Source of the DNA: Gemmatimonas sp.
Lineage (GTDB): Bacteria; Gemmatimonadota; Gemmatimonadetes; Gemmatimonadales; Gemmatimonadaceae
Length of the DNA stretch: 64,000 nt
Direction of reading: 5' to 3'
NCBI GenBank assembly: GCA_011390885.1
Contig: JAABRO010000009.1
Coordinates: 1-64,000, forward strand
This document shows, piece after piece, positions 8,487 through 16,710 of this stretch. A program made the position numbers and the translations under genes. The notes beneath the pieces are model-generated. The model did not search any database and was not told where the DNA came from. It saw only the letters and a program-made list of their open reading frames with translations. Every line of letters begins with the position of its first letter. Positions within the stretch are counted from its first letter, which is position 1.

Positions 8487-9851
8487 TCAATAGAGCATGA
8501 GGTACGGATGCTCGAGCAGGTGCCGCACGGTCTGCAGGAAGCGGGCGCCGACCGCTCCGTCGATCACACGATGGTCGCAGCTCAAGGTCACGCGCATGCG
8601 GGGCGCGGGCAGGAACTGCGTGCCGTCCCACACGGGCTTGGTCTCGGTCGCGCCCACTGCCAGGATGGCCGCTTCGGGCGGGTTGATGATCGCCGTGAAC
8701 TGGTCGATCCCGAACATGCCGAGGTTGCTCACCGAGAACGTGGAACCGGTGTACTCCTCGGGCTTGAGCTTGCGCTCGCGCGCGCGGCCGGCGAGCTCGC
8801 GCGCTTCGCGGCCGATGGCGCCCAGCCCCTTGCGGTCGGCGTCGCGGATCACGGGGACGATGAGTCCGTCGTCGGTGGCCACGGCCATGCCGAGGTGGAC
8901 GCGCGCGTGGTAGCGAATGGTGTCGCCGAGCCAGTGTGCGTTGCACTCGGGGTGCTTGGCGAGCGCCATGGCGACCGCCTTCATGACCACGTCGTTCACC
9001 GACACCTTGAACGCATCGCCGCTGGCGGCCATCTGCTCGCGCAGGGCGGCCACGGCCGTCATGTCGATTTCGGCGGTGAGGTAGAAGGTGGGCACGGGCC
9101 CGATCGACTCGGCGAGGCGCCGCGCGATCGTCTTGCGCATCTGCGTGAGCGGCACGTCGCGCGCATCGCCGTCGATCGCCATGCCAGGCGCGACGGGAAT
9201 CGCGGCGGGCTTGCCGCCCGACTTGGCGGCGGGGCGTTCGGCGGCGCGCGTGTCGGCCGGCGCGGGGGCCGCGGCCGCACTGACCGGTGCCGCCGTGGAC
9301 GCGACACCGCTGGCCGCGGCGGCCTCGACGTCGCGGCGGATGACGCGGCCACCGGGGCCGGAGCCCTGGACCTGCGACAGGGCCACGCCCTGCTCGCTGG
9401 CCATGCGGCGCGCGAGCGGCGAGGCCTTCACGCGGCCACCGTCCGTGACGGCGCCCGCGGCCGCGGCCGCGGGCGCGGCCGGTGCGGCGGGCGCCGGCGT
9501 CGGTGCGACGGCAGCAGGTGCTGCGGCGGCGGCTGCGGCGGGCGCGGATGCGGACGCTGCAGGCTCACTCGGAGCGGTCCCGGCGCCGCCGAGCATCGCG
9601 GAGATGTCTTCGTCCTTGCCGGCGATCACGCCGATGAGCTGCCCCACCGGCGCGGTGGTGTCCTCACCGATGAGCCGCTTGCGCAGCACGCCGTCACCGC
9701 GCGCGACGAGCTCCATGATCGCCTTGTCGGTCTCGACTTCGGCAAGCACGTCTCCGTTCGCGACGGTGTCCCCTTCGTTCTTCAGCCACTTCGCCAGGCG
9801 CCCCTCCTCCATCGTCGGGGAGAGCGCCTCCATCATCACTTTCGTTGCCAT
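8487..9851 (-). CDS. pdhC: pyruvate dehydrogenase E2, dihydrolipoamide acetyltransferase
   Basis: E2 core of the pyruvate dehydrogenase complex (454 aa); it transfers acetyl from its lipoyl arm to CoA. One N-terminal lipoyl domain carries the lipoylated lysine K43 in EVETDKAIMEL. A long Ala/Pro linker follows, then a peripheral-subunit-binding domain (SPLARRMASEQGV ... GPGGRVIRRDVE), then the catalytic domain with the active-site CDHRVIDGAVGARF near the C-terminus. The start at 9851 gives the canonical MATKVMMEALSPTMEEG. It lies 14 bp after pdhB and is the third gene of pdhA-pdhB-pdhC. Confidence 0.96.
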   Translation of the reverse strand: MATKVMMEALSPTMEEGRLAKWLKNEGDTVANGDVLAEVETDKAIMELVARGDGVLRKRLIGEDTTAPVGQLIGVIAGKDEDISAMLGGAGTAPSEPAASASAPAAAAAAAPAAVAPTPAPAAPAAPAAAAAGAVTDGGRVKASPLARRMASEQGVALSQVQGSGPGGRVIRRDVEAAAASGVASTAAPVSAAAAPAPADTRAAERPAAKSGGKPAAIPVAPGMAIDGDARDVPLTQMRKTIARRLAESIGPVPTFYLTAEIDMTAVAALREQMAASGDAFKVSVNDVVMKAVAMALAKHPECNAHWLGDTIRYHARVHLGMAVATDDGLIVPVIRDADRKGLGAIGREARELAGRARERKLKPEEYTGSTFSVSNLGMFGIDQFTAIINPPEAAILAVGATETKPVWDGTQFLPAPRMRVTLSCDHRVIDGAVGARFLQTVRHLLEHPYLMLY

Positions 9852-9865
9852 GCGTGGGGTTCCGG

Positions 9866-10849
9866 TCAGCGGTCGAGGTAGAGGACCTGTCGCACGGCCG
9901 CGATCGTCTTGGGGACGTCGGGCTTGGCGGCCTTCTCGAGATTCTTGGCGTAGGGCATCGGCACGTCGGCCTGGTGCACACGCAGCACGGGGGCGTCGAG
10001 GTGATCGAAGCAGGTGCGCTGCACGTAGTCCACCACCTGCGCGCCCACGCCGCACAGCTCCCACCCTTCTTCCACCACGACCGCGCGGTTCGTCTTGCGC
10101 ACCGACTCGGCGATCGCGTCCACGTCCATGGGACGCACGGTGCGCAGGTCGAGCACGTCGCAGCGGATGCCGTCCTTCGCGAGCTGGTCGGCGGCCTGCA
10201 GCGCCACCAGCACCATCTTGCCGTGCGTGATGAGCGTGACGTGGTCACCCTCGCGCTTGAGGTCGGCTTTGCCGATCGGGATCACGTACTCCTCGTCGGG
10301 GACCTCGCCCTTCGTGTTGTAGAGCATCTCGCCTTCGAGGAAGCACACCGGGTTGTCGTCGCGGATGGCGGCCTTGAGCAGCCCCTTCGCGTCGTACGGC
10401 GTGCCGGGCACGACCACCTTGAGGCCGGGAATGTGCGCCAGCCACGACTCCCAGGCCTGCGAGTGCTGCGCCGCGAGCTGCAGCGCCGCGCCATTGGGGC
10501 CGCGGAACACCATCGGCATGTTGAACTGGCCGCCCGTCATGTAGAGCATCTTCGCGGCGGCGTTCACGACCTGGTCGATCGCGAGCAGCGCGAAGTTCCA
10601 CGTCATGAACTCGATGACGGGACGCAGCCCGACCATCGCGGCCCCCACGCCCACGCCGGCGAAGCCGAGCTCCGTGATCGGCGTGTCCACCACGCGCTGC
10701 TCGCCGAACTCCTGCAGCAGCCCCTTCGACACCTTGTACGCGCCCTGATACACCGCGACTTCCTCGCCCATGAGGAACACGCGGTCGTCGCGCTGCATCT
10801 CTTCCCGGAGCGCCTGGTTCAGCGCTTCACGATACGTAATGACCGGCAT
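9866..10849 (-). CDS. pdhB: pyruvate dehydrogenase E1 component, beta subunit
   Basis: Beta subunit (327 aa) of the thiamine-diphosphate E1 that decarboxylates pyruvate. It begins MPVITYREALNQALREEM, shows the conserved FLMGEEVAVYQGAYKVSKG, and has the C-terminal transketolase-like half with VLDLRTVRPMD. Length is standard for the family. It is 6 bp from pdhA and 14 bp from pdhC, so the three genes are almost certainly one transcript. Confidence 0.96.
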   Translation of the reverse strand: MPVITYREALNQALREEMQRDDRVFLMGEEVAVYQGAYKVSKGLLQEFGEQRVVDTPITELGFAGVGVGAAMVGLRPVIEFMTWNFALLAIDQVVNAAAKMLYMTGGQFNMPMVFRGPNGAALQLAAQHSQAWESWLAHIPGLKVVVPGTPYDAKGLLKAAIRDDNPVCFLEGEMLYNTKGEVPDEEYVIPIGKADLKREGDHVTLITHGKMVLVALQAADQLAKDGIRCDVLDLRTVRPMDVDAIAESVRKTNRAVVVEEGWELCGVGAQVVDYVQRTCFDHLDAPVLRVHQADVPMPYAKNLEKAAKPDVPKTIAAVRQVLYLDR

Positions 10850-10855
10850 GGGGGA

Positions 10856-11935
10856 TCAGTCGGAGGTGGTGTCCACGAGCACATCCTCGAACAGCGCCTC
10901 GATCGGCGGCTCGGGGCTGTTCTCGGCGAAGTCGATGGAGCCCTGCACGATGGCCTTGATCTCATCGTCCATCGTCGTCCAGTCGGCTTCGGTCAGGTCG
11001 CCGTCCTCTTCCATGCGGGACTTGAGCAGCGCGATCGGGTCGCGCTTGAGGTACGACTCGAGTTCTTCCTTGGTGCGGTACGTGCCGCTCACGGCATCGG
11101 ACATGGAGTGGCCCATGAACCGGTACGTGCGGATCTCGAGCAGCGTGGGCATGGACTCGGTGCGCGCACGCGCGATCGCGCGTCCCGCCGCATCGCGCAC
11201 CGCGAACACGTCCTGCCCGTCCACCATCTCGCGCGGCATGTCGTAGCTCGCGCCGCGCTTGTAGATGTCGTTGATCGCGGACGCGCGCTCGACGGCGGTG
11301 CCCATGCCGTAGCGGTTGTTCTCGATCACGAAGAGGCACGGCAGCTTCCAGAGGCCGGCCATGTTGAGCGCCTCGTGGAAGGCCCCGTTGTTCACGGCCG
11401 CCTCGCCCATGAAGCACACGATCACCTGGTCGCCGCCGCGGTACTTGATGGCGAAGCCCACACCGGCCGCGATGGGAATGTGCCCCCCCACGATGCCGTG
11501 GCCGCCGAGGAAGCCGAGCGCCTTGTCGAACAGGTGCATCGAGCCGCCCTTGCCGCGCACGCAGCCGTCGATGCGGCCGAAGAGCTCGGCCATGAGCGCA
11601 TTGGGCGCCATGCCGCGCGCGAGCGCCTGCCCGTGGTCGCGGTACGTCGTGATGATGTAGTCGTCGGGACGGAGCTGCGAGATGATGCCGGTACTCACCG
11701 CCTCCTGTCCGATGTACAGGTGGCAGAAGCCGCCGATGCGCCCGATGGCGTACATCTCGGCCGTGCGCTCCTCGAAGCGGCGCTGGAGGAGCATGGAGTA
11801 CAGCAGCTCGCGATGCAGCGCGCGTCGGTCGGCGGGCGACGGTGCCGGCGCGGTGCTCGCGGCCGGGGTCGCCGCCGATTCCGCGGGCGCGGTCGCGGCG
11901 GCGCCGCGGCGCCGGGTGGACTTGGTGGTGGTCAT
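10856..11935 (-). CDS. pdhA: pyruvate dehydrogenase E1 component, alpha subunit
   Basis: Thiamine-diphosphate-binding alpha subunit (359 aa) partnering PdhB. The first ~45 residues are an Ala/Pro/Thr-rich extension. The E1-alpha core starts at LHRELLYSMLLQRRFEERT, and the phosphorylation-loop-like region YRTKEELESYLKRDP is present. The thiamine motif reads CFMGEAAVNNG at about 174-184: E178 occupies the place of the usual Asp of GDG, a metal ligand in most relatives. The start at 11935 is the only ATG near the family N-terminus. It lies 62 bp after lipA and may share its transcript. Confidence 0.94.
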   Translation of the reverse strand: MTTTKSTRRRGAAATAPAESAATPAASTAPAPSPADRRALHRELLYSMLLQRRFEERTAEMYAIGRIGGFCHLYIGQEAVSTGIISQLRPDDYIITTYRDHGQALARGMAPNALMAELFGRIDGCVRGKGGSMHLFDKALGFLGGHGIVGGHIPIAAGVGFAIKYRGGDQVIVCFMGEAAVNNGAFHEALNMAGLWKLPCLFVIENNRYGMGTAVERASAINDIYKRGASYDMPREMVDGQDVFAVRDAAGRAIARARTESMPTLLEIRTYRFMGHSMSDAVSGTYRTKEELESYLKRDPIALLKSRMEEDGDLTEADWTTMDDEIKAIVQGSIDFAENSPEPPIEALFEDVLVDTTSD

Positions 11936-11996
11936 GACGATGGGGGAGTGGCGATCGCGTCGTCGCGGTCGGGGGCGCGCGAGTGGCGGGGTCGCG

Positions 11997-12905
11997 TCAG
12001 ACGCCGGCGGCCTGGACCTGCTCCCACGCGTGGTAGCTCGACCGCACCAGCGGCCCGCTCTCCACGTGCTTGAAGCCCATGTCCATGCCGACTTCACGGA
12101 ACCAGCGGAACTCGTCGGGGGTGACGAAGCGGTCGAGCGCGATGTGCCCGTCCGACGGCCGCAGGTACTGGCCGAGCGTGAGGATGTCGACGTCGACGGC
12201 GCGCAGGTCGCGCATCACCTCGACGACTTCCTCGTTCGTCTCGCCCATGCCCAGGATGATCCCCGTCTTGGTGGGAATGTCCGGGGCGATGCGCTTGGCG
12301 AGCCGGAAGATCTCCATCACGCGATGGTACTTCCCGCCGGGGCGGGCCTTCTTGTACAGGCGCGGGACGGTTTCGGTGTTGTGATTGTAGATCTCGGGAC
12401 GGGCCTCGAGCACGGCGCGAATGGAGTTCTCGTTGCCCTGGAAGTCGGGCACGAGCACCTCCACCGAGCAGCCGGGGAGCCGCTGGTGAATCTGCCGGAT
12501 GGTCTCGGCGAAGATGTACGCGCCGAAGTCGGGGAGGTCGTCACGATCGACCGACGTGATGACCGCGTGCTGCAGTCCCAGCTTCGCGACGGCCTCGCCG
12601 ACGCGCGCGGGCTCCTCGATGTCGTAGGCGGGCGGACGGCCGTGCGACACGGCGCAGTACGCGCAGTTGCGCGTGCACACGTCGCCGAGGATCATGAACG
12701 TGGCGGTGCCGTGCTCCCAGCATTCGCCGATGTTCGGGCAGTGCGCTTCCTGACAGACAGTGTGGAGGTTGAGCTCCTTCATCATCTGCGTGAGGCGCAG
12801 GTACGTCGGTCCGCCGGGCGCCTTGACCTTGAGCCAGGACGGCTTGCGTTCGGGCAGGGGATCGCGACGGTGGCGTCCCATGATCTGGTAGAGCTGCTCG
12901 GCCAT
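11997..12905 (-). CDS. lipA: lipoyl synthase
   Basis: Radical-SAM enzyme (302 aa) that inserts two sulfurs into protein-bound octanoyl groups to make lipoyl. The auxiliary cluster cysteines are C51, C56 and C62 (CQEAHCPNIGEC); the radical-SAM cluster is C77, C81, C84 (CTRNCAYC). The C-terminal RSSY at 288-291 supplies the serine that ligates the auxiliary cluster. The start at 12905 (MAEQLYQIMGRHRRD) is preferred over one at 12962 by family alignment. It heads the pdhABC gene group, whose E2 it would lipoylate. Confidence 0.96.
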   Translation of the reverse strand: MAEQLYQIMGRHRRDPLPERKPSWLKVKAPGGPTYLRLTQMMKELNLHTVCQEAHCPNIGECWEHGTATFMILGDVCTRNCAYCAVSHGRPPAYDIEEPARVGEAVAKLGLQHAVITSVDRDDLPDFGAYIFAETIRQIHQRLPGCSVEVLVPDFQGNENSIRAVLEARPEIYNHNTETVPRLYKKARPGGKYHRVMEIFRLAKRIAPDIPTKTGIILGMGETNEEVVEVMRDLRAVDVDILTLGQYLRPSDGHIALDRFVTPDEFRWFREVGMDMGFKHVESGPLVRSSYHAWEQVQAAGV

Positions 12906-13136
12906 GACAGTCGATCGGCGAAGGGTCGTTCGGGGACGCTCGGACAGCGAGCGAGAGGGCAAGCTACAGTCGGGACCATCGGCCAGCCAGAAGGGCTAAC
13001 CGCTTACCCGGCTTTCGGAAGTTATCGGGTGTCGCGCCACTGGCCGGCGGCCGCGCGAAACCTGATCGGCGCGCGGCTCGTACGAGTGCATGGCGCCGCG
13101 ATTCGCGTGGCGCCGTCACCCTGAGGAACTCGGCAC

Positions 13137-13361
13137 ATGTTGCGCACCATCTTCGTGGTCGGCGCCCTGGCGTTGGCGGGGCTCGTGGCGCTGAAGCTCG
13201 TCTTCGGCCTGATGGGACCGCTCGTCGCGCTGCTGTTCTGGATCGCGGGGCTGGCGCTCAAGGTGGCCGTGCTCGGTCTCGTGGGCTACGTGGTGATCCG
13301 GATCATCAGCCCGTCCACGGCGCAGCGCCTCAAGGAACGCTGGGGCGGCGCGCGCTCCTGA
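13137..13361 (+). CDS. small two-helix membrane protein, unknown
   Basis: A 74-aa protein that is hydrophobic from residue 4 to about 56 (two likely membrane helices, FVVGALALAGLVALKLVFGL and the run from LVALLFWIAGL), with a basic tail KERWGGARS. I recognise no family. The start follows GAGGAACTCGGCAC, a reasonable Shine-Dalgarno. It is divergent from lipA across 231 bp and converges on the glycosyltransferase gene, leaving 14 bp between them. Confidence 0.65.
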   Translation: MLRTIFVVGALALAGLVALKLVFGLMGPLVALLFWIAGLALKVAVLGLVGYVVIRIISPSTAQRLKERWGGARS

Positions 13362-13375
13362 GCGCCGGCCGGCCG

Positions 13376-15109
13376 TCAGTCGTTCGTTGACGGCGGCGGC
13401 TCGCGGTCCGGAGCGGCATCCGTCGCTCCGTCCGACTCACCGCCGCTTCCGGCACCACCGCCACTGCCGCCGCGCCGCCGACCGCCGCGGCGGCCCCGAC
13501 GGCTCCGGCGACGCCGGCTGGCCTCGTCGGCACCGGCATCGTCCGAGCCGGCGTCCTCCGAGCCCGCCTCGGCTCCGCCGGCATCCTCGTCCGCGCCGGA
13601 CGCCTCATCGCTCCGCGCGCGTCGGCGGGGCGCGTCCGGATCGCGCGGGGCGCGCTCCTGCCCCTCCTCCTGCTCGGCAGCCGCGTCGCCCTGCGAGCTC
13701 TCGAGGGGTTCGCCCGCCTCGCCGCGCTTCCGGCGGCTGCGCCGAGCCCGACGACGCTTGCGCGGACGCCCGTCGGCGTCCAGGCTCTCCTCACCGGAGG
13801 CATCCTCGCCTTCGGACAGCGCGCCGGTGGGGGCGAACTCCTCCGTGGAGGACTCCGCCGCCAGCGTGTCCTCGGCTCCCTCCTCGCCCGGCGCGCGCGT
13901 GCCGTCCGCCGAACGGCTGCCGCGGCGACTGCGCCGCCGCTTGCGGGCGCCACGCTCGCTGCCTTCGGGCACCTCGGCACCGCCGGCGCTGAGCTCCGCG
14001 CTGGGCGTTCCGTCTGCTGCCGCCATTGGCTCCGCGCGCTCGGTCTCGTCGGCCGCGCCGAGGCTGACACCAGCCGCCGGTGCCGCTTCCCCTCGCGGCT
14101 TCTTCGCACGCCGCTCGCCGCGCTCCGGGCGGTCCGGACGCTCGGCCCGCTCCGGGCGCTCGCCGCGCTCCGCACGCTCGCCGCGCCCCGCACGCTCACC
14201 ACGTTCCGGACGCGCCCCGCGCTCGCGGCGACCACGGCGCTCGCCGGCCTCGGCCGTGCTCGCGGCGGCGGCCTCCGGGCGCCGCTCCGGCCGCTCGGGG
14301 CGTTCCGTCTCCGCGACCTCAGGCGTCTCGGCCACCTCCGCCGGCGCCTCCACGGTGCGCGCAATGACCTTCACGGCAATGCGCTGGCCGCGATGGCCCC
14401 ACCCCCACTTCGCCAGCGCGATCGCGTCGGGCCAGCCGAGGCGCCGCGTATCGCGCACGCGCACACCGAAGGTGGGCGTGACGGGGATCGTCTCCACGCG
14501 CCGAGCGTGCGGCGCGGCGCGCAGCAGGAAGTCGGCCTGCGCCGCCCACCCCTCGCCGGCGGCCACGGGCGCGTCACCGCTCGCCTTGAGCAGGTCACGC
14601 AGCACGGCAATGCGCGCCAGGCGGAACGACGATGTCAGGTCGCGCACGTCGGTGATGCCGACGAACGGACGCAGCACCCAGCGCGATGCCGTGAAGAGGC
14701 GACGCACCGGCACCGGCGCGTCACCCACGGAGGCACGCTCGCCGATGATCAGGTCGGCACCGCCCTCGAAGCGTCGCAGGAACTCGGGCACGAGCGCCGG
14801 CGGGTCGGTGAAGTCGCCCTGCATGAGCAGCAGGCCGTCACGACGCGGATAGCGCGTGGTGCGCGAAACGTGGCGCACGATCGCGTCAATGGCACCGCCG
14901 GTGCCGAGGCGACGCGAGCCGCGCAGCACCGTGAGTGGCAGCACGCGGGCGTACGGCGCCAGGATGTCGGCCGTCTCGTCGGTGCTCGCGTCGTCGTAGA
15001 CCACCACCTCGTACTCGCGCGACACGTCGCCCAGTACGGTGCGCAGGCGCCACAGCAGGACGCCGATCGTGGTTGCTTCGTTGTACGCGGGAATGCCGAT
15101 GTAGAGCAC
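13376..15109 (-). CDS. family 2 glycosyltransferase with a long charged low-complexity tail
   Basis: The first ~245 residues of this 577-aa protein are a GT-A glycosyltransferase: IGIPAYNEATTIGVLLWRLR, VVVYDDASTDETADIL and LLLMQGDFTDPPALVPEFL, resembling polyprenyl-phosphate sugar transferases of the DPM1 type. From about 250 to 577 the protein is Arg/Glu/Gly/Ser-rich, with many RPERGER-like units and RRRSRR clusters, and no predicted fold. The GTG at 15109 is chosen because the fold starts immediately (VLYIGIPAYNEA); no in-frame ATG lies nearby upstream. No membrane anchor is visible. The tail resembles those of RNA-binding proteins more than those of glycosyltransferases. Confidence 0.78.
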   Translation of the reverse strand: MLYIGIPAYNEATTIGVLLWRLRTVLGDVSREYEVVVYDDASTDETADILAPYARVLPLTVLRGSRRLGTGGAIDAIVRHVSRTTRYPRRDGLLLMQGDFTDPPALVPEFLRRFEGGADLIIGERASVGDAPVPVRRLFTASRWVLRPFVGITDVRDLTSSFRLARIAVLRDLLKASGDAPVAAGEGWAAQADFLLRAAPHARRVETIPVTPTFGVRVRDTRRLGWPDAIALAKWGWGHRGQRIAVKVIARTVEAPAEVAETPEVAETERPERPERRPEAAAASTAEAGERRGRRERGARPERGERAGRGERAERGERPERAERPDRPERGERRAKKPRGEAAPAAGVSLGAADETERAEPMAAADGTPSAELSAGGAEVPEGSERGARKRRRSRRGSRSADGTRAPGEEGAEDTLAAESSTEEFAPTGALSEGEDASGEESLDADGRPRKRRRARRSRRKRGEAGEPLESSQGDAAAEQEEGQERAPRDPDAPRRRARSDEASGADEDAGGAEAGSEDAGSDDAGADEASRRRRSRRGRRGGRRRGGSGGGAGSGGESDGATDAAPDREPPPSTND

Positions 15110-15136
15110 GCAGGACGGGGCACGGGACGGACGGGG

Positions 15137-15168
15137 TTGACGCGGAGCATCCCCGCGCGTCCGATAAT
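15137..15168 (+). promoter_or_regulatory. possible promoter for the 243-aa protein gene
   Basis: TTGACG (15137-15142) and GATAAT (15163-15168) lie 71-102 bp upstream of the start at 15239. The 20-bp spacer is longer than ideal, so this is a weak candidate. It is the only AT-rich spot in the divergent region 15110-15238. Confidence 0.3.
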
Positions 15169-15238
15169 AACAGGTCGGCGGGCGGCGCGGGTTCTCCCCG
15201 GCCGTCCGCGGGGTCTTCAGCCACGCGGGAGGTGTCCC

Positions 15239-15970
15239 ATGATGCTGGCGAATGTGCGGGCCCGGTTGGGCCGGGAGGATGCGCAGCTCGTGCTGCGCCT
15301 GCTGACAGGGGAGCGTCCGGAGTCGGCGCGCCACGCCGAGGCCACGCTGGCCGATCGCGGGCTCGACCCCCTGCTCGACGAGCCGGAGTTGCTCCAGGCG
15401 CTCATCGCGGCAAGGCAGTCGGCGCACGCCTCGCTCCCCCTGTTCTGCTATGTGGTCGTGCGCCACGCCCTGCGCCGCCTTGGCTCCGACGACCGGCAGC
15501 TGGCCGACTACGTGGCCAGCGTGCTGCTGCACTTCGGGCTGCGCGAGCGGGCCCGACGGCTCGCGGACACCGATGACGAGGTGTACGACACGCTCGCGCG
15601 CATCGCCGAGGACGTGGACAGCGCCGATCCCCATCGCGCCTTCCTCGCCCGCGCGCACCTGGGCAACTACGCCCTGTGGCTCAGCGGTCTCTTCCCCGAT
15701 CACATCGAGCACCGGCGCTACCGGCGCGGCGGCCCCGACCTGGGGTACTACGAGGAGATGGGACGCCGCGGGTTTCGCCTCGCGGCCGGGCACCGGCTGG
15801 CCGAGCGGCACGGACTGGCGCCGCTGTACGGGGCGGCCGCGGAGGCCTTTCCGCAGCTTCGGCGGGCGCTGAACGCCGTGAGTGACTCCCTGCTGTTCAA
15901 GCACGTGCACACCCCGGAGCGTCTCATGCGGCAGGTCCGCGATGCCTTCCCCGACGATCGTGTGAGCTGA
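15239..15970 (+). CDS. hypothetical soluble alpha-helical protein
   Basis: A 243-aa protein starting MMLANVRARLGREDAQLVL behind a good Shine-Dalgarno (GGAGGTG). It is predicted largely helical and has neither signal peptide nor membrane segment. Conserved-looking blocks include LPLFCYVVVRHALRRLG, DRQLADYVASVLLHFGLRER and GPDLGYYEEMGRRGFRLAAG. I do not recognise the family. It is divergent from the glycosyltransferase gene, and 164 bp separate it from the next gene. Confidence 0.72.
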   Translation: MMLANVRARLGREDAQLVLRLLTGERPESARHAEATLADRGLDPLLDEPELLQALIAARQSAHASLPLFCYVVVRHALRRLGSDDRQLADYVASVLLHFGLRERARRLADTDDEVYDTLARIAEDVDSADPHRAFLARAHLGNYALWLSGLFPDHIEHRRYRRGGPDLGYYEEMGRRGFRLAAGHRLAERHGLAPLYGAAAEAFPQLRRALNAVSDSLLFKHVHTPERLMRQVRDAFPDDRVS

Positions 15971-16015
15971 GGCGGGGTAGGAAGCGGTGAGGCCGGCGGG
16001 TGGCGCGCTCGCGTC

Positions 16016-16041
16016 TTGCGCGCGCGTGTTGCGCGCGCGTG
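16016..16041. repeat. 13-bp direct repeat, alternating CG
   Basis: Two perfect copies of TTGCGCGCGCGTG, followed by a partial third, lie in the gap 15971-16134. The alternating purine-pyrimidine runs could favour Z-DNA. No function is evident. Confidence 0.5.
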
Positions 16042-16134
16042 TTGCGGCACCCCCGATCCTCGCGCTAACCTGCGCCTCGCGCCGTGATCCTCGGCGCCTG
16101 CCGCCGGCCACCTCGACCGTTCACCCGTCCCCGC

Positions 16135-16710
16135 ATGTTCGAACAGCTCCGTGACGCGTTGCGCGGCCTCGGGCGCGACGCCGGCCCTGCCGACCGTCGC
16201 TCCGCCATGGCCAGCATGAAGGAGGCGCTCGTGCACGCGCGTCTCGCGCTGCAGGACCTGCGGGACGGCATTGCCGTGACCGAGCGACGTCTGGCTGCCG
16301 AGCAGGCCGAGCTTGCCACGGCCACGCGTCGACGCGGCCTCGCGGCACAGATCGACGACGCCGAGACGGTGGCGGTTGCCGACCGGTTCGTGGAGCAGCA
16401 TGCCGAGCGCGTGCGCGTGCTCGAGCAGAAGCGGGCGGCGCAGCTCGACGAACTCGCCCTCGCCGAGCGCGAATACGACGCGATGTCGCGCGAACTCAAG
16501 CGCGCCATGGCGGGGCTGCCGCTCGGCGGCGGTGACGCGCACGAGGCCGCGGCCATGCGCGAGGTGGAGGAGGCGCTCGGCGAGCGTGAGGCCACGGCCA
16601 ACTCGGCCGAGCTCGACGCGATGGCGCGGGCGCAGGCGCGTGCGGCGCGCGAAGCCGGCGCGGCGGAACGGCTCGCCGCCCTCAAACGGCAGCTCGGCAA
16701 GGAGCCGTGA
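16135..16710 (+). CDS. coiled-coil protein, translationally coupled to an outer-membrane protein
   Basis: A 191-aa, highly charged, Ala/Glu/Arg-rich protein predicted as long coiled coil throughout (for example LALQDLRDGIAVTERRLAAE and RVRVLEQKRAAQLDELALAE). No signal peptide or membrane segment. The pattern is reminiscent of PspA-like or periplasmic chaperone coiled coils, but no signature motif supports a family name. Start at 16135 (MFEQLRDALRGLG) is preferred over a GTG at 16084. The stop overlaps the GTG start of the next gene by four bases, so the two products are probably made together. Confidence 0.72.
   Translation: MFEQLRDALRGLGRDAGPADRRSAMASMKEALVHARLALQDLRDGIAVTERRLAAEQAELATATRRRGLAAQIDDAETVAVADRFVEQHAERVRVLEQKRAAQLDELALAEREYDAMSRELKRAMAGLPLGGGDAHEAAAMREVEEALGEREATANSAELDAMARAQARAAREAGAAERLAALKRQLGKEP

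Noticed and set aside
9088-12073. Plus-strand frames opposite pdhC, pdhB and pdhA
   Set aside because: The minus strand carries well-known enzymes with all motifs; the opposite frames have none.
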